This document shows, piece after piece, positions 23,385-34,272 of a stretch of 64,000 bases of DNA (positions within the stretch are counted from its first letter, which is position 1; every line of letters starts with the position of its first letter). Position numbers and translations under genes: made by a program. Location: assembly GCA_001598975.1 (NCBI GenBank), contig BBXU01000533.1, positions 26,004-90,003 on the forward strand, read 5' to 3'. The notes below the pieces were generated by a model. The model made no database searches. It worked only from the letters and a program-made list of their open reading frames with translations, and was not told the DNA's origin. Source of the stretch: Parachlorella kessleri (Eukaryota > Chlorophyta > Trebouxiophyceae > Chlorellales > Chlorellaceae).

Positions 23385-24618
23385 GCGGCTCCCACCTGGG
23401 CAGCCTGCACACATTTGCGGCGGCAGCAGGGGCACCGGCCGCGGCTGCCGCAGCCGCCGCCACAGCGCGGCACAGGTGGCGGTGCAGGATCGAGCCTAGC
23501 CAGGCTTTAATGGCTTGGGCCCTGCCACAGCTTCTGTCCGTAGAAGTGTCCCGGCCGTACTTTGCTTGACCTGGGCCTGGTATTTGGATCTGCTGGCAGG
23601 TGGCGAGCCTCCACACCGAGGACTGTTGTACTGACAAGGACTAGGCGGGTGTAGGTGTGCATGCTAAAGCACCCACGCTGCGCCTGCCTACATTTCCCGG
23701 AAGTTATTGTTTCCTTTCCTCCCCAAGACCAGGCATACTTCACTACAGCAGTCCCGCGTTGTCTTTGGGCAGTCCCAAACTGTATTGTGCATGCTCTCAT
23801 CATCATCGCATCCACGGCTGGCTATGCTTGCCTGTCATGTTTCCGACTGTGTCATGACGTCAGCTGGCTACCACCATCTTGCAGTGTTCAAACTGCGTGC
23901 TGAGTTGTTGACGGCACTGATGATGGGCCGGCATATACTTAGTACAGGCTGTGGTATGTATGAAGACAGGCAATGACAGCTGCAGCTAGCTGTGCAAAGT
24001 TGAGAGCCAGTGAGGGCTCTTGGTTATCAGGCTTGCCAACCATATTACACACGTCACTCTAGGCAGCCATGAGGAGCGCCCCAGCGCTTGTATCAAGTGG
24101 GAGGCCCCAAAAAGAAAAAGGCAAGTGTTGATAGCGCAGACTCGATCTATCATGCCTCACGCGGGAGAGGCACATTGCAGACAGCAGTGCCAGGCGAACC
24201 ATGCAAAGCAGCGAAAATCTCGAAAGTGTTGTGCGGCCACAGTGCGAGTTCACAGAATAGCAACGAGTGGGCACAAGCCTGCCCAATCAACAATGCATTG
24301 TTTGAGCAACGCAGCAGACGGATTGCAATTGGGACAAAAGAGGTGGTTTCGGGGGGGGGGGGGGGGTTCGATGCCTCACACGGGAAAGCATTCAATCTCA
24401 GAAACCATAAGGAACAACATCAACATGTCCAAGGCATATAGCCAGGGATACCAGGCAGCATGGCTGGCACACGAAGCCAGCAACTTTGGGCAAAGCAGTC
24501 ACACACCCGTGAACAATAGCAACCACACAAGGGCATCACACATCATGTTGACCTGCAGACTCATCACACCTGTAGCCTCAGCACACTGCAAGCCTGCTCT
24601 CAAGCTAGCCATGCTCGC
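23385..24618. other. Convergent intergenic region
   Basis: Two genes end here facing each other. It contains a 16-G homopolymer (24351-24366). Several open frames (for example 24020-24622 plus) have no domain, no splice structure and odd composition; I see no gene. Confidence 0.4.
24351..24366 (+). repeat. Run of 16 G
   Basis: Uninterrupted G tract after GGTGGTTTC. Such tracts are prone to length error in sequencing and may form a quadruplex. Confidence 0.9.
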
Positions 24619-27600
24619 CTAGCGGAACAGGGGGAGCAGCAGGTACTCCAGATAGAACAGCTTCCACACATCCATGTAGCACTTATAGATGCTGGTGCTA
24701 GAGCTCAGGTCTGTCTGCCGGGCCCGCCAGTACAGTACTGCCCCCAGCACAGCATGGGCGCCCGTCGTGGCCACCCTAGCCCACAGGGAGGACGAGTAGA
24801 GCCCTATCACGATGGCACCTAGGTAGGCAGCTTCCAGTAGGGCTATGCAGGCCCAGTAGATGCGCGGCACGCCCAGCTGCACACTCAAGGTTTGCAGTCC
24901 CGCCTGCAGCAGGGGAGGGCACAACTAGCATACAGCCCTGTCAGTCCAGTATACCCATACCTCCTTCCTAATCCACATCACCCGCCACCCTGACCAAATG
25001 CTGGGGCATCTTGCCGGTGGATGTTTAAGGGGATGCCGGTGGGTATCTGGGGATGCAACAGGCAGTCAGGCTTGGCCAACTGAGTGGGGCACCTCCCACT
25101 GCTAGCAGGCCCTCCCAATACACCCGCTCCAAAAGCATGGAAACCGCACCGCCAGCAACGCGCTGTGAGAACAGGGGCCGGCCGAATCCACAATCCACAA
25201 CTTTCAATGCAATCATGCAGGCCAGTCCACAACCACCCCACTGAGCAGCAACCAGAGGAGGAACTCATGCTGTCGGATTGCTCGGCAAGGCTTCGTCCGC
25301 CCCGGCCAGGCAGCATACTCAAGCAAGGCTCAGGCGCATTCAACATCCAGCCCTGTCAGTACAGCCCACCCCTCACTCCCTGTCCGCACTACCTGCCACC
25401 CAGACTCATACTGGGGTCCCCAGACCGCACACCCTGTCGGACTGCTTGGCTTGGCTTGCCTTCCTCTCCCCCGGCCAGGAAGCATATCGGGGTCCCGACG
25501 CGTACCTTGCTATCGCCTCGCACATCCGGGATGTCCTTGAAGAGGGCTATCACGATGGAGAACAGCAGCATGAATGAGGTGGCAAATGCCACGGGGCGGG
25601 TGATGGCCGCCAGCCCGCCTGCGCCCCCCAGGGCCCCTCGCATGTGCAGGTAGAAGCCCAGCTGTACCAGCACAGCCCTGCAGTAATATGACTCATTTTT
25701 GATCATCTTTGGGGTTCTGGTAGTATAGCAGAGTCCACGGAGACCAGATGAGTAACTACCAGTAACCCTGGGGGCAGCAAAGGGTGGGGCATACCACGAG
25801 GCAGAGGCCTCATAGGGTGAACAGCGACCCTCGCCCACAAGGTGCCCCACACTGCCCTGGCTTGCAAAGGTATGCCAGCGGTACTTGGCGGCCCGCTCAG
25901 GAGCAGCATTTCAGGCAAGCTCAGTTGGGACCCGCGGCTCAGAAGCGCTTCCACCCACTCCTTGGGCCAGGTCTCCACCCACAGACAAGCCCACTACAGG
26001 AGTGTCTGTGTGCCCAGGACCCAACTTCCACACCCACGCGCCCGCTTAAACACCAACCCCTACGGCAACCGTTGCAGTGCACACTCTTCCAGAATGCCGA
26101 AGCGCGACCGGCGCGCCAGACCTGACTGCAGCCCGCGTGGCCGCCAGTGAGGCCACCCACGTCAACCTCGTCGTCTCACAACACCCCCTCCACACCCATG
26201 GCCCCACCGCAGCGCACCTGACGGCCAGGATGCACCCCGCTGCCAGCAGCGGCCACCGCTTCCACCTCAGCAGCGGCAAGTCCGTCGAGTAGGCTATCCC
26301 CAGCAACAGGCTGCCCCCCAAGGTCGCCAGCAAAGGCACTGACCCCGTCCAGGTGCCAATAGCGAGCGCGGCAGCACCCGTGGCCACTACAATCGCAACG
26401 CCCGTGCGGACGCCAAAGTCGCCGGCTGCCAAAGGGAGGTAAGGCTTGTTGATCCTATCAATCTCAATGTCATAAATCTGCATAAGGGGTTTGCAAGTCA
26501 GAAAGGGCTGTCATGCAAAGATTTAGGGCCAGCTTTGCCGGCAGGGTGTGTGCGCAGATGGACGGCAAGGCACAGCCCTGCCATGCAATCTCTGTCAGAA
26601 GAGAGGAGATACTAGGACAGGCCAGGACCCAGACAAGGCCACCCTAGCTGGCCGGGACATGCGGATACCGCATCCCAGCACTGCATCAGTGAATCCCTAC
26701 ACCATGGCAGATCCATTCTCACTTCCAACGTGGGGGAGGAGCAACAGTCCAAACCCCTACCTGTAGTCCATTCAAGGACACATTTTGCATCCCCTGGTTC
26801 GCCCTTGGTCAGCCAATCTCAACCCTTACTCACGCACCTGGTTGATGCCAACAATGCAGATGTTCATGAGCAGTGCTGATGACAGGGCTTGGAGGAAGGC
26901 TGTGAGCGCTGTGATGCCCAAATCCCCGGGGCCCTGCGGGCCACAGCGCAGCGCGGTGGGGCCGCTTACATGCAGCGCAAGCACTGTTTGCTGGTCCTAC
27001 TAGCCCTGCTGTACTTTCTGTAACAACCACGGGCCGCTCAACTGGGACCCCCCCTTTTTCTATTCCCGTCAAGGTACCCAGGCACTGCTGGTGATAAGAA
27101 CAGGTATCCTAGGGGAGGCACACTGCAGACTGCCCACAAGTTTCACTCCCGTACTCACCACTGCGAGAGCAGAGATGGAGCAGACGCTGACCAGCGTGCC
27201 CAGCATGGTATGGGGCCGTGTAAACTTGTAGAATGCTAGAAGTCGCGCCGCCAAGGAGCCCACGCGGCTCTGTAAGCTGCTGACTGACTCGGCGGCTGCA
27301 TCCAGGCTCAGCTCGCTGCCGCTGTCTAGGTTCTTGGCTGCTGCTGAGGCTCGTTGCCATGCCAACCGCTGTGGGGCTAAGTGGCTCCTGCCACACGGCG
27401 GCTGCCTTGGTTGCAAGCAGCTGAAAACTGGCTGTCGTAAGAAGAGGCCTGTTGCAGGCCTAGCTTGAGATCGCCCTGCAAGGGGGCCAGAAGTCCAGAA
27501 TGCCAAGGTAAGATGTGGTGGGGCAGGCTGCCTTGTCATGCTTAAGCTGATGGCCACACCGCCCCACCTGCTCGCCAGCTTGCAACTGGCGGTACCAGTT

Positions 27601-27640
27601 CCCTCACAGAGTTCGAGCAAATCATCCCTGCGCCAAACAT
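24619..27640 (-). CDS. HPT: Homogentisate phytyltransferase (VTE2/HPT), 400 residues, 6 exons
   Basis: Exons (minus): 27640-27568, 27475-27159, 26933-26838, 26477-26218, 25677-25506, 24903-24619 (401 codons). A chloroplast transit peptide of about 90 residues is followed by a UbiA-type membrane prenyltransferase with about nine helices. Motifs: FYKFTRPHTMLGT, the first Asp-rich motif NQIYDIEIDRINKPYLPL (about 161-178), LPLLRWKRWPLLAA, the second Asp-rich motif FKDIPDVRGD (about 295-304) and WKLFYLEYLLLPLFR at the end. The length and the NKPYLPL/LLRWKR signatures match plant HPT rather than the solanesyl version. It joins phytyl diphosphate to homogentisate in the plastid, the committed step to tocopherol. 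The last intron (24904-25505) carries two copies of a dispersed repeat. A TTTTACAG 24-40 nt upstream of the PPT-like leader suggests a 5'UTR intron. Confidence 0.94.
24917..25500 (-). repeat. Two diverged copies of a dispersed repeat in the last HPT intron
   Basis: Read on the minus strand, 25410-25297 and 25010-24917 share GGTGGC(A/G)GGT, then ACTGACAGGGCTG(G/T)ATG. A further duplicated piece (CTGGCCGGGG...TCCGACAG) lies at 25431-25495 and 25262-25315. Related copies occur at 41829-41925, 59583-59625 and 63330-63365. Confidence 0.65.
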
Positions 27641-28236
27641 GGTTAGCCTCGCTCAGCCTCCAGGATCCCTGGGTCTGGACCGGACTGCAAAACCTGTAAA
27701 AGAAAGGCGATCGGCGGTGTGATGGCAACAGTTCGAACCTATACCTTATAGAGTTCGACGCTGGATGGCCCTGCTTATAGGGAGATGCGATCAGGACTTC
27801 GCAGGCACACCCATGCAGCCACCTTGCTTTCAACTGGAATAGGTGGATGATTGGGAGTGGAATTGGCTGACGATGCATCCGTGGTGTAAGGCAAACCAGC
27901 CCTCTAGCTGCGTTGTACTGCCTTGGAAGCCTGGTAATGCAATGTGATAATGGATCCTGCTGCATGCATGGCACCGACAGATGCTGCCAGATCGTCCTCA
28001 GACTGCCTTTGAAGTTCGGAGTAGCACTCCGTTGCGAAGAGTTTGGGCACTATATCCAGTAGTATTTCATAACAAGCTACGCTCATCATGCGCTGTGCCG
28101 CCTTTCACTGCTACCAGGATGGCAATTCTGCCAAGAGCAACCTGCTGAACCTCGCGAAAACGGCCAAATCTGAACGAAAATAACAGAATATTGAAAATGC
28201 CATATTCCACAAAATGCAGTGTCCAAAGCGCCCTTG
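27641..28236. other. Gap between HPT and the Stealth-like gene
   Basis: Holds the HPT leader/promoter and the 3' end of the next minus-strand gene. A 61-codon minus frame (28089-27904) with FATECYSELQRQSEDDL looks mildly protein-like but has no partner exon. GGTTCGAA at about 27730 resembles a tRNA T-loop, but no stem pairs. Confidence 0.3.
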
Positions 28237-29857
28237 CTATTTGGGTTCCTCGGCACCTAAATCTTCCAACCCAGAACCTGCGGCACCAGCCACCCTGCAG
28301 CCACCCCCAACCTCTGCTTTACTACAGATACAGTGCCAAAACTGAGGGGCAAAACCAATGCCAATATACCCAACCACGGCAGCACAAATGCTCCTTGCAA
28401 CTTGAGAAGATAGCTTGGTGAAAGACTGGCACAAGGTGAAGTCTACAGGAAGGCCGTCCCCGCTGCTAGCTTGGAAGTACCCGGAGGGCAGCTCGGTAGC
28501 GTCCCTAGCTATCTCAGCATAACGAGCTAGTTTTGGCGTCTGCATGCCTAGTTCTAGAGCGGTGTACTGCACAAGGGGGATGGGAGAGAAGTCCCCGCCT
28601 CGCTCCCACGGTGCATAGTACCGCAGCCTATGGGAAGCCGTGCGGTTAAGGGCCGCCCCAAAAATGGCCCAAGCCGCCTTGTACGCAGAGCGGCGCAGCA
28701 CAAAGCCGGCATGCCACCCACGCAGCTGCGTCCCTCTTAAGTGCTCAGCTAACAGTTGGCCAGCATTGTAGTACACCCAGCGCCAGGCCTCGGGCTCAAA
28801 GTCTGTCGGCGGCGGCTCAGAGTATATTCTCTGCCAGTGGGGGCTGCTAGAGAGGAACACGTTGGACATGCCAGGCTGCTCAGCAAAGAATCTCTCCCTG
28901 GGGAACGGACGGGACAACCACATATCGTCATTCAGGTACAAAAAGTGCTCCTGCAAGCCTGGGATGCGGTGCAGGAACATCTCAATGACCATGGTATTAA
29001 AGGTGGGCAGAAACTCCCCAGGGATGAAGCGGCTATGGTCAACTACCTCCACCTTCCCCTGCAGCTCTTGAGACAGCAAGCCCAGCCTGCTTAGCTGCTG
29101 TCCCATCGTGACCACATAAATCCTGCGCACCCAGGGTGCGTATCGGTGTATGGCCGCAAGACACAAGTACACCTCTCCCCTATCAGGCAGCGCCCCCTTG
29201 GGGTACCTAGTGGCGCTATAGTACTTCACCAACTCTTGTCGCCAGAGGGGGTCCGAGGCATTCACCCAAGTCACGACCGCATCGATGGCAGTGTCCGCAT
29301 GCCAGGGCCTGGCGGCTTGCTCCTGCAGTAAGGATAGCCACAGCCCAGCTCAGAGGGCAGTCTAGCATCTGCTGCGCCAGCAGTGGGGACGTGTTACAGT
29401 GAGCTCAGGTGTCTGTAAAGTTGGGTCATTCCCAGCTTTGACGTTTGACTGACCTTAGGTTTGAACTAACTGCGCCCTCATGTCAGGGCAGCTTAGCAAA
29501 GCAAGTTTCCTAGCTCAGGGTTCAGTCCATGGGAGGCTGTGTAACTGAACTGGTTTGCAATTGTGACAGCTGATAACCTGGGCAGAGCCTCGGGTGGGTC
29601 CACACTAGCTACAGCTGTACGCAAACCGTTACCTGGACGTCAAGCTGCACCCTCAAACCAGTCCTGGCGACTCCACAGCCAAGGTTGCTGATCGCCTTGC
29701 TCCGATTAGCTGGGGTAGCCGCCAGTCCCGGCCCCTTGAGCGCGAGTGTCCCTAGTGCACAAGGTCTCCCTGGGTGAAGCCATGATAACCGTAGCCCAGT
29801 CAGGAACAAGGCTAGCAGGCACGCTGCAGTAATGCTAGCCGTGCGCCAGTTGCACAT
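28237..29857 (-). CDS. Stealth-family sugar-phosphate transferase, type II membrane protein, about 436 residues
   Basis: Exons (minus) 29857-29633 and 29322-28237, phase 0. The N-terminus has a signal anchor (TAACLLALFLTGL). The second exon holds Stealth conserved regions: IDAVVTWVNASDPLWRQEL (CR1), then HRYAPWVRRIYVVTMGQ, FNTMVIEMFLHRIPGLQEHF and FLYLNDDMWLSRPF (CR2). Known members are bacterial capsule hexose-1-phosphotransferases and the animal GlcNAc-1-phosphotransferase; in a Golgi-type topology it would transfer a sugar phosphate onto a glycan. The CR3/CR4 regions are not obvious; a later HAGFVLRRSAYKAAW may be the equivalent. The final 60 residues are poorly conserved-looking (SKAEVGGGCRVAG), so the true 3' end may involve another splice. 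An upstream in-frame M (29947) would add 30 residues; I chose the one next to the anchor. Confidence 0.82.
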
Positions 29858-30676
29858 CTGTGGAGCCACTGTTGGTGACGCTCGCCATTCTTGCGTTTGA
29901 TCAATTCGAAAGGCGGTACACAGTACGATGGCTTGCCCACATTTCAATGCGCACTACATTGTAACAAGAGCTCACCCGACAGCAGCTTTTCATATGCTCG
30001 TCAAGCGGAAAAAGGCGCGCGCACAATAAGCATCTACAAGAAAAATAGATGCGAATGTTCGTTTCAAGTCGATGACAAACTCACGACTAACATACCAAGC
30101 CACAACCCAGCCCGTTTTGTGGCTAAGCCACAACTAGTGGGCCATGGCTACCTTGCCACAACATAAGCGAAAGCAATCGACACAACCCAACAGCATGTCG
30201 ACAGGAGCTCCAAAGACGAGTCAGCAGCGTGCTCCAACAAACAACTCCCAAAGCTGCGTCCCTACCACTGGTAGCTGATTGTACAGGACCGAGCCAAACG
30301 GACAGAGAATAGGTCTACTGATCACTACAGCCAACGCAGCTTTCCACCCCCCAGCTGGACTGTACTTGGACCGTGAACTGCACGGAAACCATACGTTTCC
30401 TGTTCCAACCCAACACAATACAATACATACGTGCACTCTCTACCACACAACAGGAAATGGCAGTGGAACCCACTGCAAGAATGGGGGGTACTACGAATGC
30501 AGATCTGACATTCCCCTTCCCGGCAAAAACTGGGCCTTTCCTAGAACACTGTTGATCTCTCAACACAGCGAGCCTAGCATATTGCTGAGAGCTAAGATGC
30601 ACCGGGCAGCAGTCCTACCACTACAGGCCGCTAGAGCACAAACCACTACCAGGTTTCAACAACTCGCTCACACGCA
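29858..30676. other. Gap between two minus-strand genes
   Basis: Promoter side of the Stealth gene and 3' side of paralogue A. Several short frames, no domain, nothing convincing. Confidence 0.35.
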
Positions 30677-33600
30677 TTAACCCTTCCTGCCAAAGATACT
30701 CAGGCGCATCTTTTTCTCTTGGGGTGGCAGCTCCGCTTGCGAGGAGCGCGTGGCGTTGGCGTCCTGCAGGCGACAGTTGCAAGCTCGCGTTGCAAAAGAG
30801 TGTGGCCCGCGCCCCTCGGGCAGGCCACGTCGCAAGACAGCGGCACAACATACAGGTTGATTTGCATCGCGAGTACCAAGCCTCCTATAAAACTTGCGCA
30901 GGAACAACCAGCCTCAACTACCCCACATCCCAGCCAGGAGGCTGGCAGGCACTCAAGCGCTCGCTGCTGCACGGCTGTAAGGCTGGCTGAGCCACGCTGG
31001 CCGTCAAGCAGTCGACTCACCAGTACAGTGTCAAACTCGTCGTCGGGGACCTCAATGTCGTCGGCGTGAGCCGGGGTGGCAGACACGTTGGCGACACCAG
31101 GCGCGGGCACCGCGGCACCGCTGCCTGCCCCTGCAAGGTGACCAGAAAGGCTCAAGATGTCACCAAAGTTGGTAGCCGGTGGTTAGAGACCCCCTGTCTG
31201 CACCTCCTTCACAACAACACCTTACTGCATGGTGTGATGCCGCCACCCCTGCAGCGGCCCTCCCTGCCAATTTCTTAAAGACAAACAAACGTCATGCCAA
31301 CGACGCCGGCATCCTGCCTAGCTGGCACCCTCGCTGCTGCCCCTCCTTGCCCAAGCCCCCATAGGCCAGCACTTGCTAGGTCAGTCGTCAGACAAACATC
31401 GCTCACGCTCTGTGAAGCTGATGCTCGTGCTGCTGCCCTTCTTGCCCAGGCCCAGCTTGGACCGCTCTTCCACCCGCGCCCGCTGCTGCCGGTCCCACTC
31501 AGCCATCTTGCTGATGCGCTCCAGGGCGGGGGAGGTGTCGCTGCCTGCGAAGAGCACAAGCAGGGAACCACTCAATCAACTGAAGGCAGCACAGCAAGCC
31601 AGCAATTTCACACCGCAGGGTGGATTGCTGATGCGCTCCAAGGCGGGGGAGGTGTCTGCGTGCCTGCCTGCGCCCGGCCTACGAGGAGCAACAGGCAAGC
31701 TTCCCTCGAGGTAGCACAGCAAGCCAGCAATCTCACACCGCAGGGTAGATGGGCTGCCATTACGCACCCTGTTCTTCCAGGCCCTCCCAAGACAGCCCCT
31801 CTGCCCTGGACCCCCACCAGGACCGCTCGGCACCCACTTGGCTGGGCTGCATGACTATCACATGACTCACCCAGCCTGCTTCCCCTGCGCTTTGCTCGGT
31901 GCTCTGCAAGGTCCTCCTGGAACTTCTCCCGCGCCCGCACGTAGCTCTTCCTCCGCAATATTAGCGCGCCCACTGCAGCCCACGCCAGCAGCCACAAGCA
32001 AGCGGCCAGTCAGCCCCGCCGCTCTCCAGCAGGTGTGCACCGCCAAACAATGCGCTTTCCCAATGCCACCTGGTCGGGCCACATACGCATACAGCATATT
32101 GGTGTACAGGCACCCTCAAGCCCGCAGAGCCGGCACACGCCCGTGCCCCATCTCCTTCTAGAAGGCATCGAATTCCAAGGGGCACCGAACGCACCGCAGC
32201 CGCCCTGACTTCCCCCTAGGGTCCCTAGCTGTCACAGCCACAGAAGCACTGCTCAAGGCTTTAGGGCACAGCCCCGGAAGTCCCGCCAGCGGTTCTTTAC
32301 AGAACCAGCTAGTCAGCCCCCCCCCCCTCCCCGGTGGCTACTACTCACCCAGGGCAGAGATGACCGCCAGCCCCACCACCCCACCAATCACGCCGCCAAT
32401 CACCGCCGCCTTGTTGCTGCCGCCGCCGCCCGAGCTCTCAGGGGGGGCGCCTGGTGTGGTGCCCGTGCTGGACTGGACTGTGTTGCTGCTGGGGGTGGGG
32501 GCGGGCACTGGTGTTGGGCTGGGGGACACAGCGCTGGCCGCCGGGGCGGGGGCGGCCGCCGGGGCGGGTGGTGGGGAGGAGGGAGGCGGGGGCGACGGCG
32601 GCGGGGTGGTCTTGTTGGCCACGTCAATGTACCGCAGCACGATCTGGTCCGCCTTGACGGCTGCAGGGAGCACGCAGGGAGGCAGGTGTGCTGTGCTGGG
32701 GAGGGGGAGACCAGCACGAGCAAACATACACGTACACAAGGGGGCAGCATGGGTGGCCAGGGTGGCAGGGGGCAAGTGGGTGCTGCCTTGGGAGTGGTGG
32801 GCCGGCATCCCTACCCCAGCCTGCGCAGCCCTGAGCATGCAAACCACGCTAGGAGAGCCTCAAGTGGCTGGCTGGCCACCACTTGGGGGAAGGCAGGGGA
32901 AGCGTGCACAGCGTAACCACAGGCCAGAACTTCGCCAAACTCACAGGTCCCGGCAACCGAGTTCACAAAGTTGCCATTCGTCATGGACGTCCGCACGAGG
33001 TTGATGATCGAGTTGCCGTCCCAAACGCCGGAGACCGGCTGCGTGGTGTCCCTGCATCACATTCAGAACACAGCATGGTCATGAGCAGCCTCGCTTTCTC
33101 ACAAACTAGTAGGTGTGTGTGCCGGGTTTGCCAAGTGCTGCCCAGGCGCTAGGGTGGCTTGCGCTGGAGTGGGCTCGCCCAACCTGGACCAGAAAGGAAT
33201 ACATGATGCGGTCACCCAGGTTGACGCCCTGCCTTGCGCTGGCATAACCGCCGACACCAAACCCCTCAACCCCGGCACGCAAGGAATACCACCAGATCCG
33301 GTAGTGTCACCTAAACCGCCCTGCCCACCACACCCACGAAACACAGCGCAGTAAAGCATCCATGCGCAGGCCCCCTATTCAACCTCGTACACTAGACAAG
33401 CCGGCATCCATGCCACCCACCTACCCAATAACCTCCCCTCCCCGCCGACCGCACCCACATGAAATATCGCAACCACACGGGCCCAACTACCACATGCTAT
33501 TCAACCCCTAACGAGCTGCCGTCGCATCGACACAAGTCGCCATTCCACACCCCCCGCCCCGCCCCGCACTCACAGGTAGAGGTACCAGTAGTCACCCGGG

Positions 33601-34272
33601 CAGGAGCTGCTGCTGCTCGACTGCAGCAGGCTGCGGCGGCGGGAGCCGCCGCCGGCGCAGTTTGCGACGCCCGTGGTGTTGCACAGCTTCTGAAAGCCAG
33701 AGGCCTGGTGCTGGTTGCCCCAGGGTACATTAGTGATGCCATTGACCACTGTAATGATCGAGACCATGGCGCTGTCCGACTGGGGGTAGCAGACGCTGCG
33801 GAAAGACCATATCGCCCGCACTTGGTTGAGCGCTGCAGCGAACACGGAGGCAGAAGGGAGGGGGGTAGTGGCACTTGTCAGGTAAGCTCTTCCGAAGCCA
33901 TACACCTACAACAAAACCTCTGTGCGGCCCCCGCATCCGGCCACCCTACGGAGTAGTTAAAGTGACCGCAGTGCACCAGGTGCGCTCGGTCAGGCTGAGC
34001 GTCCGAGTGTAGCCAAACTCCAAAGCCATACCCAGCCCGACCCCTCCATTGCTCCTGCCACTCTGCAATTTGCTTTGTTACTCGATTACCACAAGCAAGG
34101 GTTCTCCGCCGCTTCCTGGGCTCCCAGGCAACCACATACCATTCTGGAGTCGGCCCGCCAGCACAGCCGAAGCCTCCAAAACCCCCTCACCTCCAACAGG
34201 AGCAGGGCCCAGCCCACAGAATAGCGCTGCCAGCACCAATATCAACAAGCCGTCGCTTATACCAGGCTGCAT
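30677..34272 (-). CDS. Paralogue A: unrecognised type I membrane protein, 398 residues, 8 exons
   Basis: Exons (minus): 34272-34191, 33832-33574, 33051-32945, 32660-32349, 31972-31871, 31544-31407, 31130-31021, 30763-30677 (399 codons). Signal peptide (LLILVLAALFCGLG), an ectodomain of about 150 residues (RAIWSF, NVPWGNQHQASGFQKLC, basic SRRRSLLQ, DTTQPVSGVWDG), a Pro/Ser/Ala stalk (PPPSPPPPSSPPPAPA), one membrane helix (about 234-259, GGVIGGVVGLAVISAL) and a cytosolic tail of about 140 residues rich in charge (RRKSYVRAREKFQEDLAEH; DDIEVPDDEFDTVL), ending RLSIFGRKG. Paralogue B at 36343-41092 has the same eight exons in the same phases. The fold is unknown to me; a wall-attached receptor or adhesion role is only a guess from the stalk and topology. 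Confidence 0.8.
31508..31748 (-). repeat. Tandem copies of an exon 6 boundary and intron in paralogue A
   Basis: The segment 31508-31550 (start of exon 6 with its acceptor) recurs at 31625-31672, and the adjoining intron piece 31585-31621 recurs at 31711-31748. Period 117-126 bp. The outer exon copy is cut short and drifts out of the exon within about 40 bp. Confidence 0.75.

Noticed and set aside
24020..24622. 200-codon plus-strand frame
   Set aside because: No domain, overlaps the end of HPT on the other strand, spans the G run and has no splice signals.
27715..27760. GGTTCGAA resembling a tRNA T-loop
   Set aside because: The flanking bases do not form a T-stem and no acceptor or anticodon arm can be drawn.
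31294..31854. 186-codon plus-strand frame across the paralogue A repeats
   Set aside because: It is the complement of A's exon and intron duplicates; repeated text explains the long frame.
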